Shown here: in pieces, positions 1 to 12,178 of the stretch
Numbering within the stretch: position 1 is the first letter of the stretch
How the letters are laid out: each line of letters opens with the position of its first letter
Notes under the pieces: model-generated
What the model was told of the DNA's origin: nothing
Databases searched by the model: none
What the model saw: the letters and a program-made list of their open reading frames with translations, nothing else
NCBI GenBank assembly: GCA_023014335.1
Contig: JAECYW010000006.1
Span: 62,001 to 126,000, forward strand
Origin: Galerina marginata
Lineage: Eukaryota; Basidiomycota; Agaricomycetes; Agaricales; Galerinaceae
Direction of reading: 5' to 3'
DNA: 64,000 nt
Translations under genes and position numbers: made by a program

Positions 1-709
1 TTAGTCTCAAGGCTCTCCTCGGACCTGCAAGGACTGCGCTTGCAGATGATTCATCTCGTTCAAAGGAGGAGGACGGGCGCTACCTGATGACAATAATAAT
101 CGAAGAGCAACACCAATCTAGGCCGGACAAGCAAAAGCTTGGCAAATCCAAGTGAGTGCCCATGACGCTCGGACAATAACGGACGAGGAGATTGGATTTT
201 TAGAAGAAGAAGAAGCGGTTGGGGAAAATACAGGTGACATCGGTGAATATCCGTGAATAAACAAGATGATATGGGTACATATATTGCACGGTTTACGACT
301 ACATCGATCCGGTAAATATTCCCCTTTGCGAACCCGTTTCGAACCCGTTTCTCCGTACGATACCAGTATTTTACATTCCGTCAATTCCTAACTTGTAGGA
401 TCCCATCTCCGTATCGGTACCTTGTATATAACTCATTTAGTTTATTTATGGTAGCTTAGTCATTTGTGCCTTTCCCATCCATACCATTTATTTTCCACAT
501 TACCCAGATGGGAATTTCTGGACAGTAATCAAGGACACAATTCACGGTAAATAAAGCATATAACGGCCAATAGGAAATGTCAAGTTAGTTTACAGGGATC
601 GGATATCTACCAAGAAATCAAAATTTGACGTGCTAGCAAGAAGATGAACGCCCGTGGAAATTGCCCTTGATAGTATCGTATAGAGATGAGAGAAACGAGG
701 GAGAAGGTT
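1..709. other. intergenic region, no gene seen
   Basis: I find no supportable gene in the first 0.7 kb. A segment near 232-365 resembles 57653-57760 in the same orientation: both read GGTGAATATC, then a GTATATTGCACGG-like core, then CCCCTTTGCGAA and CCGTTTCTCCGTAC. The second copy lies inside a TIR element, so this piece is probably a fragment of a dispersed repeat. Short open frames here are not supported by any homology I recognise. Confidence 0.5.
232..365 (+). repeat. dispersed repeat fragment, copy 1
   Basis: About 130 bp matching 57653-57760 by eye, including TGCACGGTTTA, CCCCTTTGCGAA and CCGTTTCTCCGTAC. The other copy is internal to the TIR element at 57477-58653. No termini are visible around this copy, so it may be a relic of a related element. 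Confidence 0.5.
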
Positions 710-3700
710 CTAAACAAAATAATGGCGGCCCTCGCTGTGCTCTGTGGGAATTTCCAGGTATTCGTGCCATTTTTTTGAATAGTTAATGTAGTGATCGATG
801 AAAGCTGGTTCCCTCTTGATGACACACTCCTCTACGCCGTAGTATTGAGCAGAGGTTTGAGTAGACCGACCTGCCTGTTTATCGCCTATAGACTCCTGCT
901 CGGGTGTCTCCGTGTAGTGCGGTTTACCGGAAATAAATTTTCGCTGGACTGTCACAACAAATTGTCGATATAGTCGTGCCCCAAGCGTAAAATCTGGGAA
1001 GATAAATTTTCCTTCCCGATCGGGAGAGCCAAAAAAGTCAGCGATATTTCGATACATCTGTTGTGGCCCCAGAGTGGTCCCAAGCGTAGCCCATAAGGAG
1101 GTGCGATACTTCGTTACCACCTCCGTTCGGTTCTCGGGGGTGAATAAATGTTTAGTAAGGTACATGAGAATGATAGGGCGGATGACACGGACTAAGATCC
1201 AGTGGTACCGAGCGATTTGAAATGGAATGACCCTGAGGATTTCTTTAAACGACCCAGAATTGCTGCTTCCTTTCCAGTAATTAGACCACAGGCAGAGGGT
1301 ATTGAGCCCGGGGGCCACAAAGAGATGGCGGCGACCCATTCGCGTGTTCGCGCACAACATCTTCGCTTCTTCTGTGATCCTTCCGGCTGAGCCTTCGGTA
1401 ATGTGGGTAACCGCCTGCGTCCTGCAGGTTGCGTAATGAGTGTCGCTGACCCAATTTTGGGCGAGTCGCAAATCCCAAACAAGGTCTAAGCCTTCGCGGT
1501 TGAGAAGTGTCCCGTCTTCGATAAGTTTCTGCAGAAACTTCTCGGAGTCAGGATTACCCGTGATCTGGCCCAGTAGTGGGCTGTGCCATACAGTCGTTTC
1601 ATCGCCGGTATCGTTGAGGGCCTCGAAATCCACTTCTATTCCTAACGCCTCAAGGGTGTGGCCAAACAGGAGTTTTTCGCAGAAAAATTTCTCCAAAAGC
1701 TCGAGTTGATAGTGAAGATGGGAGCGAAAGAAGTCAAGACGGATTTCGTGGTTATCCAATAGGAAGCGATTGTCGTCCACCCAGCGAACCTGGGCGTCCT
1801 TGCGATGCTTTTGAACTGACGCGCTAAATACTCGCATGACTTCGCGAACTTGGCCGTATGGGGTGGGCTCGTTCTCTGTCAAGTATTTGGCGCACCATGG
1901 AATTGCCGTGTCTCTATATCATTATGTGAGCAGAATGATGTCATTTGTAATGAGACACCTACTTCCACCAGCTCTGACGACTCACTGTGCCTTGGGCAGG
2001 TGGTAGCATCATAGTGTCGACAGTAGGTTGCGAGTCTCCCCCATGATGCGTAGGAGAATAATCCGAGTCGTCCTCATCAGCTGCAGAGCGACGGCTGCCA
2101 GTGGCTTTGGCTGTGTGTCGGGTGCTTCGGCGGGGACGCTCCTGTGGTGCTTTCTTGATGGCGACCTTGTGGTGAGGTGTGGGAGAGGTTGGCTGAGCGT
2201 ACAGCCTGGCATGCGTGGTGTATAAATAGTGGTAGGCTCGTATGCGCATAGAGAATTGTATCCGACCGCAATAATGCGGTACATCGGGAATTGGCCGCGG
2301 TGCTCCGTCATCGGTAAGGCACAGAAGTGCCAGGAATACATTAACAGGCTCCGCGTGATTGTCGAAGGCAGACCGATCCGGATTAGAAGGGAAATAGAGA
2401 CTGTAGAGGGTGTCGATGACCTTAGTCGCAACGAATTTGATTGACTTGGCCTCTCTTGCAGCATCTACCAGGGCATACAGAGCACGTGATTGAGAATCGT
2501 CGAATTTAAAAAGAGGCACCCCCTGACGGTCCAAGATTGGATTTTCTAGGACGTAGATAAGCCACCGAAGAAGGAGAATTTCCGTAGCAAGATAGATCTT
2601 CAGGGTTGAGATTTGCGGAATATTGAATTTCTTTCGAAAAGGCAAGTGGGGGAGTCTAGAATTTAATCAATATTAATCCCAATAAGCAGAGTAACCAACG
2701 CACGCAGCACCCTTGGTGATGAGATGTAAAATTGCTGTATTTGCGGTCTTAGCATGGAGAGATATATCGAGAAAGGTTGCAGCGGCAGCCTGAGCGATAA
2801 CGTGTTGATATTTCAATATCTTCTCGCTCGGCGACGGTTCGATTGCCTGTAGCGCCTGAATCTTTTTTGAGTCGAAGGTCTCCCAGAACTGAGTCATACC
2901 AACTGCGCTATAGGCAGGGTCAATCAACGCGATGTCCAGGCCTTCGTCGTCCATTAAGTCGCCAAAAAGCTCCTTTTGCTGTATTAATACCGCCTCTTGA
3001 AGCGAGACTGAGGGTTCAATGTCAAGACTAGGCCTGGGATAGGTACCGCCAGGTCGAATTTCGAAGTAGTTGATCCAAGAACCAGCTGCGCACAAGGTCT
3101 GTACAGTGATACCAGTTTCAACATTCCCCCGTTTATAGTGAACGTTAGGGTGTTCCGCCTTGAAGTGCTTAAACATCGTGTGGTCAACCAGAGCACAATA
3201 AGGAAAGTCTTCCCCCGCACAGGAACCTTCACAGCACCGGAAAGCGTTTGGGTATATTCGTAGGCCCTCAATCGGCCCCTTCTGAGTAGGGTGAGGAAGA
3301 GAACTGGGAGCCCATTCACGAATCGCGGCCTTTGATGCCAGACCATGAACATGTGGAGTTGGAAAATAGCCGAGAACCTCTTTAAGCTCGTCCATAATGG
3401 TCCGCTGAATCTCATTAATGCTCATGACCTTCTCCCCTCCCGTCTTTTTATCCTTACCTCCTCGCAAAAGTTTGGGGCGCATGTGGCGTGGAGCAGGCCG
3501 AGGTTGAAAGTACGCCTTCTCCTTCGGATCATAGACAGAGAAGTACATAGCGCCTGTATACGCATGGGGGATAAAGTGGTTTAGCCCATAACCGCCAAGA
3601 CACGCGATGCAGACAAAAAGTCGATACTGCGTTTGGAATTGCATGCCAAGCTGTTTCAGAGTCGGCGTCTCGACCAAGTTAGGGACAGTGTTCGGTCTCT

Positions 3701-4787
3701 CCGGCCCAAAGTTAGGAGGTGGCAGAGGCTCTCCAAACTCGCTATTTGCGTCCGCTTTCGCCAGTCTCATCTTCTTTGTCGGGCTTTCGTAAAGCTTGTG
3801 ATTCTCCCTCTCCAGTGTGATGTCTGGATCGTCTGTATCTGGATCGGATTCGATGATGGTAACCTTCTTTGAGCGTACCCTTAGACGTCGTGGGGAGGGC
3901 TTAGAGACTGTGAAGAGATCTTTGCGATAGGATTTCTCAGGAGATACCCCTCTTTGATTAGAAACCAACGCTCTGTTGAAGTTTTAAGGAGTGAATTCCT
4001 TCAATAAGTGTAAATACTCACGGGATGTTCGCATTGGCGATCTGTTTTTTGGGGGTAGCAAAGATACTCAGGCGTTGATTCAAGTTTATGGAAAGCGGTT
4101 CATTACTGGTGGTGGAAGTATCAATAAATATTGGGTGAGAGTAAACCTGAGGAGCGTACACTTTATTCTGCCCTTCACCACTTTCGGGTAGAGAAGACAA
4201 CTCTGGACCTTGGTCCTGTGGGTCTGTTCCTTCGCCTTGAGAAAGAGGAAAAACGTCTTTAGCACCTCCATTATCCTTTCATATCGTTCTTGAATTAGAA
4301 CCTTACCAAAGTCAATCCCTTGCAGGTCATTGACGATGCTATCAAATTCGCCCGTAGCTTCCGGAAAGGTCAAATTGCTATCGAAATCGATGAGATCCAG
4401 GATTTTTGCCGGTCTGTCCTCTTTGGATGCTTCTACTTGCTCCAATTTCGGCGCAGCAATCGCCAACATGCGCGTGATAGGGTCATCCTGTTGCATGTCG
4501 TTGATTTGGTCGTCTAAAAGTCCAGGAGTTTCTACGACCTCATCGTCTTCATTGTCCTCAAGATCGCTCGAGTCGTACGCATCCGCCACATCGTCGAATG
4601 CTGCCATCGTCCTAATAGGTGTCAATTCAGAACATATTTCGAGATATTCACGTCCGGTTACTTACCCATTCGTTGACCGAGCGAATTGTGGTAGGATCGA
4701 TCGGTGAATTCTTGTTGCCTCTGCCTCTCCCATCACTGCGTCTGAAAGAATATCCCTGGATTGTCTCATGAGGGCCATTCGGCGCAT
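710..4787 (-). CDS. OrsD-like C2H2 zinc-finger protein, six exons
   Basis: Predicted exons (minus strand): 4787-4666, 4611-4307, 4256-4022, 3972-2704, 2655-1963 and 1913-710. The five introns are 48-54 bp with GT-AG ends and keep frame throughout, giving about 1275 aa. ATG 4787 is the first in-frame ATG; the open frame upstream starts only with TTG. The N-terminus is acidic. A finger of form C-x2-C-x7-H-x3-H (FVCIACLGGYGLNHFIPHAY) lies near residues 341-360. A second Cys/His cluster (FRCCEGSC ... HTMFKHFKAEH) follows near 465-500. This paired arrangement resembles the OrsD domain, named from the Aspergillus orsellinic-acid cluster and greatly expanded in Agaricomycetes, often beside RecQ-type helicases. 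The downstream half, with a conserved-looking RWVDDNRFLLDNHEIRLDFF segment, fits the long C-terminal part of those proteins. No helicase is visible here. The molecular role is unknown; nucleic-acid binding in a mobile element is inferred. Confidence 0.75.
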
Positions 4788-4879
4788 GGAGAAATGATGC
4801 GCACCAATTCCATTGGTTGTTAACCCTTGAAACCAGAAAGGCGTCGTGGTTGGTGTATCTTTTTGCGCTAAATTTGACG

Positions 4880-6180
4880 AAGTCGACAAATTGTGAAAAT
4901 GGCGGTCTGTGATTTTTTGATCAGCCAGTTTTTTTAGAGAGAACAAGAAATCTCATACTCCATTTTTGAGTGAGCGAAACTTTGAAAAAACGGTGAAGAA
5001 CTAATGCAGAGGAGGAAGATTTCCATGTTGAGTTAGAGACGGAAGCTTGCAAGAGCCCATATAAAGACACGTACAAAGGAGGATTGATAAATTTTGGTGG
5101 AGACGCACAAGGGCGACAAGTTCGTAACGCGGCCTGAAATGGAAGCGGGGCGCAAACACCGTTTGCGTGGTGGTACCAGGGGATTCTGTAGTGGCTAAGT
5201 TGTAGTGAGTAAGGAAATCCGTAAATAATCAATCTTATTGTCGATGAAGGAGCAAGATGAGAGAGAAACTATGGGGAGCAATCCGAGACAATGCCGAGCA
5301 ATAGTTCTTAAAGCCGGGTGCAAGGCGCAAAGGATGTGAGTTGAAGGGAATGCGTATACTCAACTGGAGTGTCCTACTACGTAAACATACCAGTATTTAT
5401 ATAGTTTCGAAAGATGTAAAGTAGACGGGGAATAACGCTGGATCTAAGATAAGTTGTAGCTTTTGGGGCATCGTACAATTGTTGAGTGCCGCATCTAGAA
5501 ACGCACTGACTTTGCGTCAAGGGCTGATTGTTCCACATCATAGGCTCCAATATTAGCACCCTTCAAGCAGTGGTCGTTTAAAGAAGATCTATTTCACCGT
5601 AGTGCTGCCACAGATTCGCAGTCCTCGTAGATCTGCCACATAAACGACCGGTGGCAGCAGCCGCTCCAGGTAAATTCTTCTGGAACTAACTTCTCCCCAG
5701 GCGGAGTGGTTTGGGAGAGCATTCCATATACGGTGTATCGAAAATGGTGCCAAGCTTTCCTACATGTTTGCGATTTTTTGATCAGCAAATCTTTCTAGGG
5801 AGCATCAGAAACCTCATACTCCATTTTGGTGAGCCAACGAAGCTTCGAAAAATTGGCTAAAAACTACTATAGAGCCGGAGGATCGCCGGTGTTGAGTGAG
5901 AGACTGGACCTTGCATATAATGACACGTATAAAAAAACGGGATTGATAAATTATGACTTGTTGTCCCAGAGCATAGCCTCCAATATTAGCACAATTCAAG
6001 CAGAGGTCGCTTAAAGAGGAATCCGTTTCACCGTAGAGCTGCCACAGACGCTCATTCCTCGGGAATCTGCCACATATATGACAGCTGCCAGCGGCCACTC
6101 CAGAGACCTGAGTAAATTCTTCCAGAATTAACTTCGCCTACAGCGCAGTCGTTTGGGGAAGCATTCCAAAGATTATGCCC
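4880..6180. repeat. degenerate tandem repeat, ~430 bp unit
   Basis: Segments near 4905-5100 and 5775-5970 align (TTTTTTGATCAGC, CTCATACTCCATTTT, GACACGTA, GGATTGATAAATT). Segments 5545-5750 and 5972-6175 also align (CTCCAATATTAGCAC, TTTCACCGTAG, GCTGCCACAGA). The offsets are about 870 and 430 bp, so the region fits a tandem array of diverged ~430-bp units. No coding potential survives across copies. It sits directly upstream of the OrsD-like gene and may contain its promoter. Confidence 0.55.
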
Positions 6181-6189
6181 AGCTTTCGT

Positions 6190-8300
6190 GCACATTTTTA
6201 CCTTGGCAGTCTGAGCCCTCGTCTTAACATTATCCGACGGTGACAAGCCAAATACACTCAGTGATTCCCCATTTAGCCCAACATTTACCCTCCCAGTCAT
6301 GTCTGCTTCAAATTCTGCTAGGCTTTTATGCATTTATGACGTGTCTTCTCTAAGGTCGAACACCATTTACGATCACGGCCTAAGCAGCGAGAGCGTCAAT
6401 TGCCCAGTCATCCTGATGTGTACGGATCCACTGGCAATCATGGGCCGAAAAATAGAAATAGTGTAAAATAAACGATAATAACTTTTGAACGCTTTCTGTG
6501 CATGCTATCCGAATTAAAACATATTATTGAGGTATAGTGCATCTAATAAAGCACTCACAGTGATGTTTGAGGCTTACAGCTATTGTTGTGCAGTTTCCGG
6601 GCAAATTGCTCGCCAGTGCGAGAACGTCGGATCGACTGGGAGCGGACCTGGTGCCCGCACCGCACCTCACACCTATGACAAATGATTGTCCCATGTGACT
6701 GCCTCCACGCGTACCTCTCCACATTTTGCTCGCACCTTGCTCGCACAGACTGGGCGATGGTCACTGGGACTCGTATGTTAGGTGCGGGTGCGCATCAGGA
6801 AAACGTCTGACTCGTCTTTGTCTTTGCAAAGACCTAAGGACGTCAAAGACCGAAAAGATGCGACGTCTTTGAAAAGTTGGGTAAATGCCTTCGAAAGATG
6901 ACCGACATCTTTCAAAGACGGACTTCCATCTTTCAGAGACGTATGTACATCTTTCCAAAGAGCATCTTTACCGTCTTTACTTCAGTCAAGCATCTCATGC
7001 ATTCATCTTTCGAGGCCCATTGAATGCCTATTTTCTCAATTTCCAGTTAGATATGAAAATACGAATGCCATTGTATCAGAATAGTATCTATTAGCCTACT
7101 CAACTGCCGCTAAATTTAATCCCACTAAAGTTTATAGACGTTCTGCACTTCCATGAACACAAACATGAAGAACCTTCCAATCACTAACCTATTTCTCGCC
7201 CCGTGAGTGCACTAGTAGCCTTCACGATATCTTGCAGTTTTAAGACATTAGATCCTGCGATGAACTAAGGAGTCCGCCAGTGGTGGTTGAGGTAAAGTAT
7301 GCGCGTAGACTTACTGAGCGAGAAGCTGACGAACAGTTCATAATTCTCCAAGACCGAAGTTACCCGAAGGTCGCAAGTTCCGGAGGTGTATATTCCCGCC
7401 AGTGAAAGTCCAACATTCCACTCTCGAAAACGCATCATCCGTCCCACCACTCTCTCCCTCGTCCTTCTTCTCCTCCTCACCTTATCATCCTTGGGGAAGC
7501 GAGGATACAGAACCGACGGTGCCCGCACTGGACACTCTGCCGCTTTCGCCACTTCCTGGAGGAGCGGTGGAAGCAGGAGAAGGAGCGGTGCCCAATCTCG
7601 CACATCAGGACAAGGAGGTGGGACAACGCTGATCCCGGATCATGCCAAGCACCAGAGCGAGGAGGCCGCTGGTGAAATTCGTCCCGAGCTAATGCCTGAG
7701 GAAAATCAAACCAGCTGTCAGAGTCTGGCCTGTCGGCGCAACTAAAGAAGAAGGAAAGATTGAGCATTAGCGTGAGCTCGTCAGGAGAGATGGAAGAGCG
7801 ATAGGAACGAGGGAAGAAGGGTAAGAACAAAGTTGCCTGCCCCGAAGTCGCAGGGTGAACCACAAAGTTGGGGTCGGTCGATAGAGCTGGGGTCGGTCAA
7901 TAGAGCATCAAACGAGGAATTAAGGAACTCACAATCATATACCGCCAGGTTCGCGTAGGTCATCATATGATGTCCCTGTTTCGAGCTTGGAAGGGGATCA
8001 TAAGCCAGTCCTTCTAGAGCCAAAATTGGGGAAGGAACTTACCAGCATGAGTGCAGAACAGATGCTGCTACTGGTTAGTTACTCCTTGCTGTCGCAACAC
8101 ACGAACGGAGGCAGTTGTGCTGCTTGTTGCTCAACCCAACAGTGAAATTGCCTTCATGGCGTTGGCTACCCAAGCAGCAGCGGCCTTGCTGGTGTCTCCT
8201 GCTGGTCACAGTTACTGCTGCTGTGGGAGCCGGAGTTGGCGTTTGGAGAGCGTGACTTGGTGAGTTAGTACCCATAGCGCCGAGCTTCGTGAGGTTGTTA
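6190..8300. other. intergenic region with short inverted repeats
   Basis: No convincing gene. 6620-6790 holds GC-rich inverted bits (GGTGCCCGCACC, later GGTGCGGGTGC). 6800-6970 holds many copies of CTTTSAAAG-type foldbacks around GACNTCTTTC. Ser/Pro-rich open frames at 7386-7745 overlap on both strands and show no recognisable domain, so they are not called. This is the region where the missing 3' exons of the MADS-box gene would be expected, and they are absent. Confidence 0.5.
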
Positions 8301-8301
8301 C

Positions 8302-8947
8302 CTGCGAAATCCTGAGGTCCACCGTGACGAGTGTCTTTCTCGCCGTCGTGCTGGTGGTTGAAGATAAGGATTAGAATGACAGCAGCAATGAATGAGCGGA
8401 ACTTACCCGGAGATGACGCTGCACGATGTCGTGAATGTCGGCAGAGCCGTACTGGTAGAGCTTTAGGTGATGCCCTGGTCGTTCCTCTGCAGAGTGTTGA
8501 TAAAAATAGACCGTGTCAGAAGAATGCCCAGATTGTGGCGGCGGTGGGAGCAAGTACTCACCGAAGATGATAACGGCGACATCGACAGAGCATAGCACGC
8601 CGAGCTCGTATGCTTTCTTGAAGAGCCCGTTCTTTCGCTGGGGGATATGGGAGGCGAGCAAGAACAGTGCCAACGATGAAAGCAGATAAGAATAAGACGG
8701 AGATGCCAAGCAAATGAGCACAAAAATAGCGACAAAAAAATGCGACTTTACTGACCTTTAAAAAAGTGACAGAACGGTTTCGTTCGTGCTAAGTATAAGT
8801 CAGGGTAAGCGAGAGGGCTAGGCGAGAGGGTATAGAGTATAAATGGAGAGGAGGACGATGGGACGCGGGGTGGGGACGACAGTAATAGTCGGAAATGCAA
8901 AAAACACGTACAGTGATGGGTTGTATTTCGATCTTTTTTCTGCCCAT
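8302..8947 (-). pseudogene. MADS-box gene, N-terminal exons 1-5 (MEF2/Rlm1 type)
   Basis: Five minus-strand exons spell a complete MADS domain: 8947-8912 (MGRKKIEIQPIT), 8788-8756 (HERNRSVTFLK), 8637-8562 (RKNGLFKKAYELGVLCSVD and on), 8486-8407 and 8350-8302 (HDGEKDTR and on). All introns are GT-AG and phases agree. The IEIQPIT start and the IIFGERPGHHLKLYQY stretch mark the SRF/MEF2-like subclass found as Rlm1 orthologues in basidiomycetes. These are MAP-kinase-responsive transcription factors in yeast and other fungi. The last exon ends in phase 1 with donor GTAACA at 8301. No continuation is found downstream. The exons that fit it in phase and content lie upstream at 12178-10705. As placed, this is a truncated MADS protein unless it gains a cryptic 3' exon. 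Confidence 0.85.
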
Positions 8948-10704
8948 TGTTGTAAGACAAATGTTAGGAGACGGGGAAAGCGAGGAATCTGGAGACACGA
9001 ACCGCTAGGTCTTTGAACCTTTGACTCAGCTTTACTCAAGTTTGTTTCGCCACTTTCAACCGGCATGTCAGTGCCGTATTACTAACCCGTCTCCCATTGG
9101 CTCTTCGGTTCTACCCCGCCAGCGTGCCGCGTTTATGCCGCTGCCATCTCGTTGCCGCTGGCTCTCCTCCTGTTCCCGTTATGGAACGACTCTCTCATAC
9201 CCACACAGCTATTACTCCCGATGATATCGTCCACTTCCATCAGCCTTCTCCGCAGCACCCTTTCCTCTCCCCTCTCCTCGCTGTCTTCGGATCTTTTCTC
9301 GTCGCCGTTCATTGGGCGACGCCTCCACCCAGCTCCCATCATCACCTATCATCATTGACGCGCGACAGTGCTGTATGTCTGGACGACCTCACTGCAGGTC
9401 AGCCGCCCGTAACTCGTGTAGCTTCTATCACCGAAGAAGGTGCCAAACCCTCATACATCATCGTTTGTTTGTTTTGTTCTACCTATCACACATTCATACC
9501 CCGTTTCACACACCATTTCTTTTTCAGCATACTGACATGTCACCTCGAATTTCCTTGGCCGAGGTGCGCGTGCATACCTCCTCAAGGTTTCCTCCTACGC
9601 TAGCTCAGGCTACACTTTCAGCCCCCCCTTTCCAATCGCTTTATTCTCGCACTTCCCGGATGATGACTCGCTGTTATCTCTCGGTCCTTCATCTAGATCG
9701 CTCGCTGTCTTTCCCTCTGCTTTCCTTTTCTATCTCTTCAGATCTGGTGTTCGCTGAAGCCTAGCTCGCAGTTCTTTCTCATCTGGGTAGCTTTGTGGAA
9801 AGAATTCGGCGTTCCACTGGAAACATACAACACGTTCTCACTCCAGTTCTCTGTGGTCTCAGTGTTATGTTATCGCGTTACTCCACTTATGGTCAATTCT
9901 CCACCGTTTCTCGGCGCTGCGATTGGGGTTCGCAACTCGCCACCGTCTCGGGCATTCGTCTACGTGTCAAGACCACACACTGCCCATCCGTCCGCGGAAT
10001 GAAGGTGGCAGATAAGTATCATCACGTATGTACCAGAAATCAACGGACAGTCTCCATCTCCGTCTCCGTCTCCGTCTGCGTATCCACTGACAACCCACAT
10101 TCTTACCTCGGATATTTGGGTTGGGTTGCGGATTCAATCTCAACGAAGATACTCTCAATTCCGATGCTCAAAGCCAGTGGGAATGGAACGAGCTGTGAGG
10201 GGTTCGCTCGAGTTTTCCTCCCGAGATGCCGCTGCATAGTGCCTTGTTCTTCTCTTCCCTCGTGACTCCCACCGACCTCTTTCCTGGGTTCAGGCAAACA
10301 ATAAGCGATGTCCGTCCGTTCCGTCGTGGATCCACGATTTCGAAGGCTCGACATCTATAGCCAGCACGGGCCCGTAATCTCCTTGAGCTTTTCTTATCTC
10401 GCGGCCTCTCAAAATTATTTTGATGCACTTTGTTCGACGGTACGCACGACGTTCAAAGTCTTTCTCCCTGCTAGTCCAACGTTTGTCACGGCGAGATTAA
10501 AATGGTGGAAAGCGACGTGGAATAATCTTTGAATTATGTCCGTTACGATTTGTTACGAAGAGCTTGGACTTGTCCAGGAGAGAATACAGACTATGAAGAA
10601 TAACGCACTTGAACAAAGAAAAAATAGCCGCCAGAAAGAATCATCCCCTGTCCTTCTTTTCTTTCTTTGAACTGTCAGCACCACGCACGCTCCCGTTCAT
10701 GCTC
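8948..10704. other. intergenic region between the two MADS-gene pieces
   Basis: Pyrimidine-rich on the plus strand with many short Ser/Pro-type open frames, as in basidiomycete promoters. It contains a small CCGTCT tandem at about 10048-10075. No exon chain or domain was recognised. The frame at 9795-10265 has overlapping alternatives in all three phases and is not called. Confidence 0.5.
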
Positions 10705-12178
10705 TCAGGAGACGCTAATATTCCCCCCTGAACCATTCATCCCAACGTCGTCTTCTCCCTTCAGGCTGCCCAACGGTCGCTTGGAGTCAACACTGACATC
10801 CATCACCACCGATCCTAGGCCACCGCTTGCAGTGCTACCTGCGCGACCTCGTTCGTTAATGCTGAAGACATCATTTCCAGCTGGCCCAACGCCATTGCCT
10901 CCTCCACGCTCCCAGGAGGTGCTCTCACGGTTCGATGTATTGGAATTTGGGTTATTGGGGTTGCCAGAGAGGAAGTCGAGCCAGTTCCCGCCGTTCCCTG
11001 GGCCATCTGGACCGGCGGACTGGGAGGAGACTGCTGATGGGGTGGATACTGGGAAGGCGGATGTTAGTTAGAGTCTGAAATGAACGGTGAATAATTATTC
11101 GAGATGAGGAAGACAGATGCGAAGGATAATGAGGGAAAATGTAGAGGAAGACCAGAGATAAGAAATAAAGAAGGGAGAAATGGGAAGTGAGGTTAGAAAA
11201 TGATAAGAATATATTGGCAAAAACGAAATGAATGGAAGAAAAAAGAAAATGGTAACTAACCTGAGCTTGATGGCACCGAATGAGCAGACGACGGAGGACC
11301 ACCTCCGCCATTACTATGTACCGGCCAATCCAATCCGACGAGGCTCGGTCCCAATGACCCCTGACCATGATGTCGACTCTGATCATCAGCGTCTAGAAAA
11401 CCCGCAAACGGGTCGCCAGATCCGCTCGATTGAGATGAAGTTGGACAGGGTGCATTCCGCATCATGCTGGAGTAAATGCCAGGGTTTTCATACGACGAGG
11501 ATCCGGGGCTGCCAGTACGTGGGGGTAATCCGAAGCCTGACCCGCCCCCGCCACCCCTCGAGGATGGACCTCGGGGGAAGTCGGATTGGAGAGGGATGAA
11601 TGAAGGTGGAGGAGACTGGTGCGACGAAGATATGGGGAAGAAGGGTGCGTACTGCGGGCCTGAGTGGTGCTGGCCACCGTTCTGGTTGTGGTGCGGGTTG
11701 TGGTGCTGGGAGGAAGAGTGGTGTCCGTGGCCGTATTGTCCTGAGCGGTTGCTGAAGCCAGTTGAGTTCTGTCCGTAATAATAGTTTCCATTGCTGGGAT
11801 CGTCTGACGGGGACCTGCTATGCCCTTGATGAAGACTGACTCTGGTTGAGCCACGTCTATTCGACGATTCTCGCATGTCGAGGCTGCGGCTGTTGGAGAC
11901 GGGCAGTGTGGGCCTACCACCAGACTGGCCGCTAATACCATGCAAAGATAGCGACGGTGGCTGAGGTATGGACAGATTTCGATGGGCAGGCGACGTGTAT
12001 TCCATCTTGAGGAAGATTAGCCAGTGAAAAGAAGGAATAAATTGGCCACGTACACTGCTGGTAACTATGTCTGACGGTGGTTTCAGTTTTCCATCGTGTC
12101 TCCGCTTGCTTCGAGCTGGCGCATCCTCGTCGTCTTCATCGTCCCCGTCACCGATGCAAGCAGGAAGGGGTGAGATTG
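10705..12178 (-). pseudogene. MADS-box gene, C-terminal exons 6-8
   Basis: Three minus-strand exons: 12178-12054, 12005-11262 and 11048-10705 (stop TGA). The first begins after a CTTTTAG acceptor in phase 1. This is exactly the phase left open by the MADS exon ending at 8302, and joining them gives a smooth GPQDFA to AISPLPA transition. It then encodes an acidic stretch (GDGDDEDDEDAP) and a basic nuclear-signal-like SKRRHDGKLKPP. After these comes a long Ser/Asn/His/Gly-rich low-complexity tail, typical of fungal Rlm1-type MADS proteins. No MADS domain lies upstream of 12178, where satellite DNA begins by 12.93 kb. The piece is therefore separated from its own N-terminus. The final intron (11049-11261) is unusually long for this window. 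Confidence 0.75.

Noticed and set aside
118..384. 88-aa minus-strand frame resembling part of 57620-58081
   Set aside because: The similarity is at DNA level, from a dispersed repeat present at both sites, not evidence of a protein.
7386..7863. Ser/Pro-rich open frames on both strands
   Set aside because: Overlapping frames on both strands, no domain, no consistent splice partners; probably compositional.
9795..10265. 156-aa plus-strand open frame
   Set aside because: Two other frames are equally open over most of it, and it has no recognised motif; likely promoter DNA between the MADS-gene pieces.
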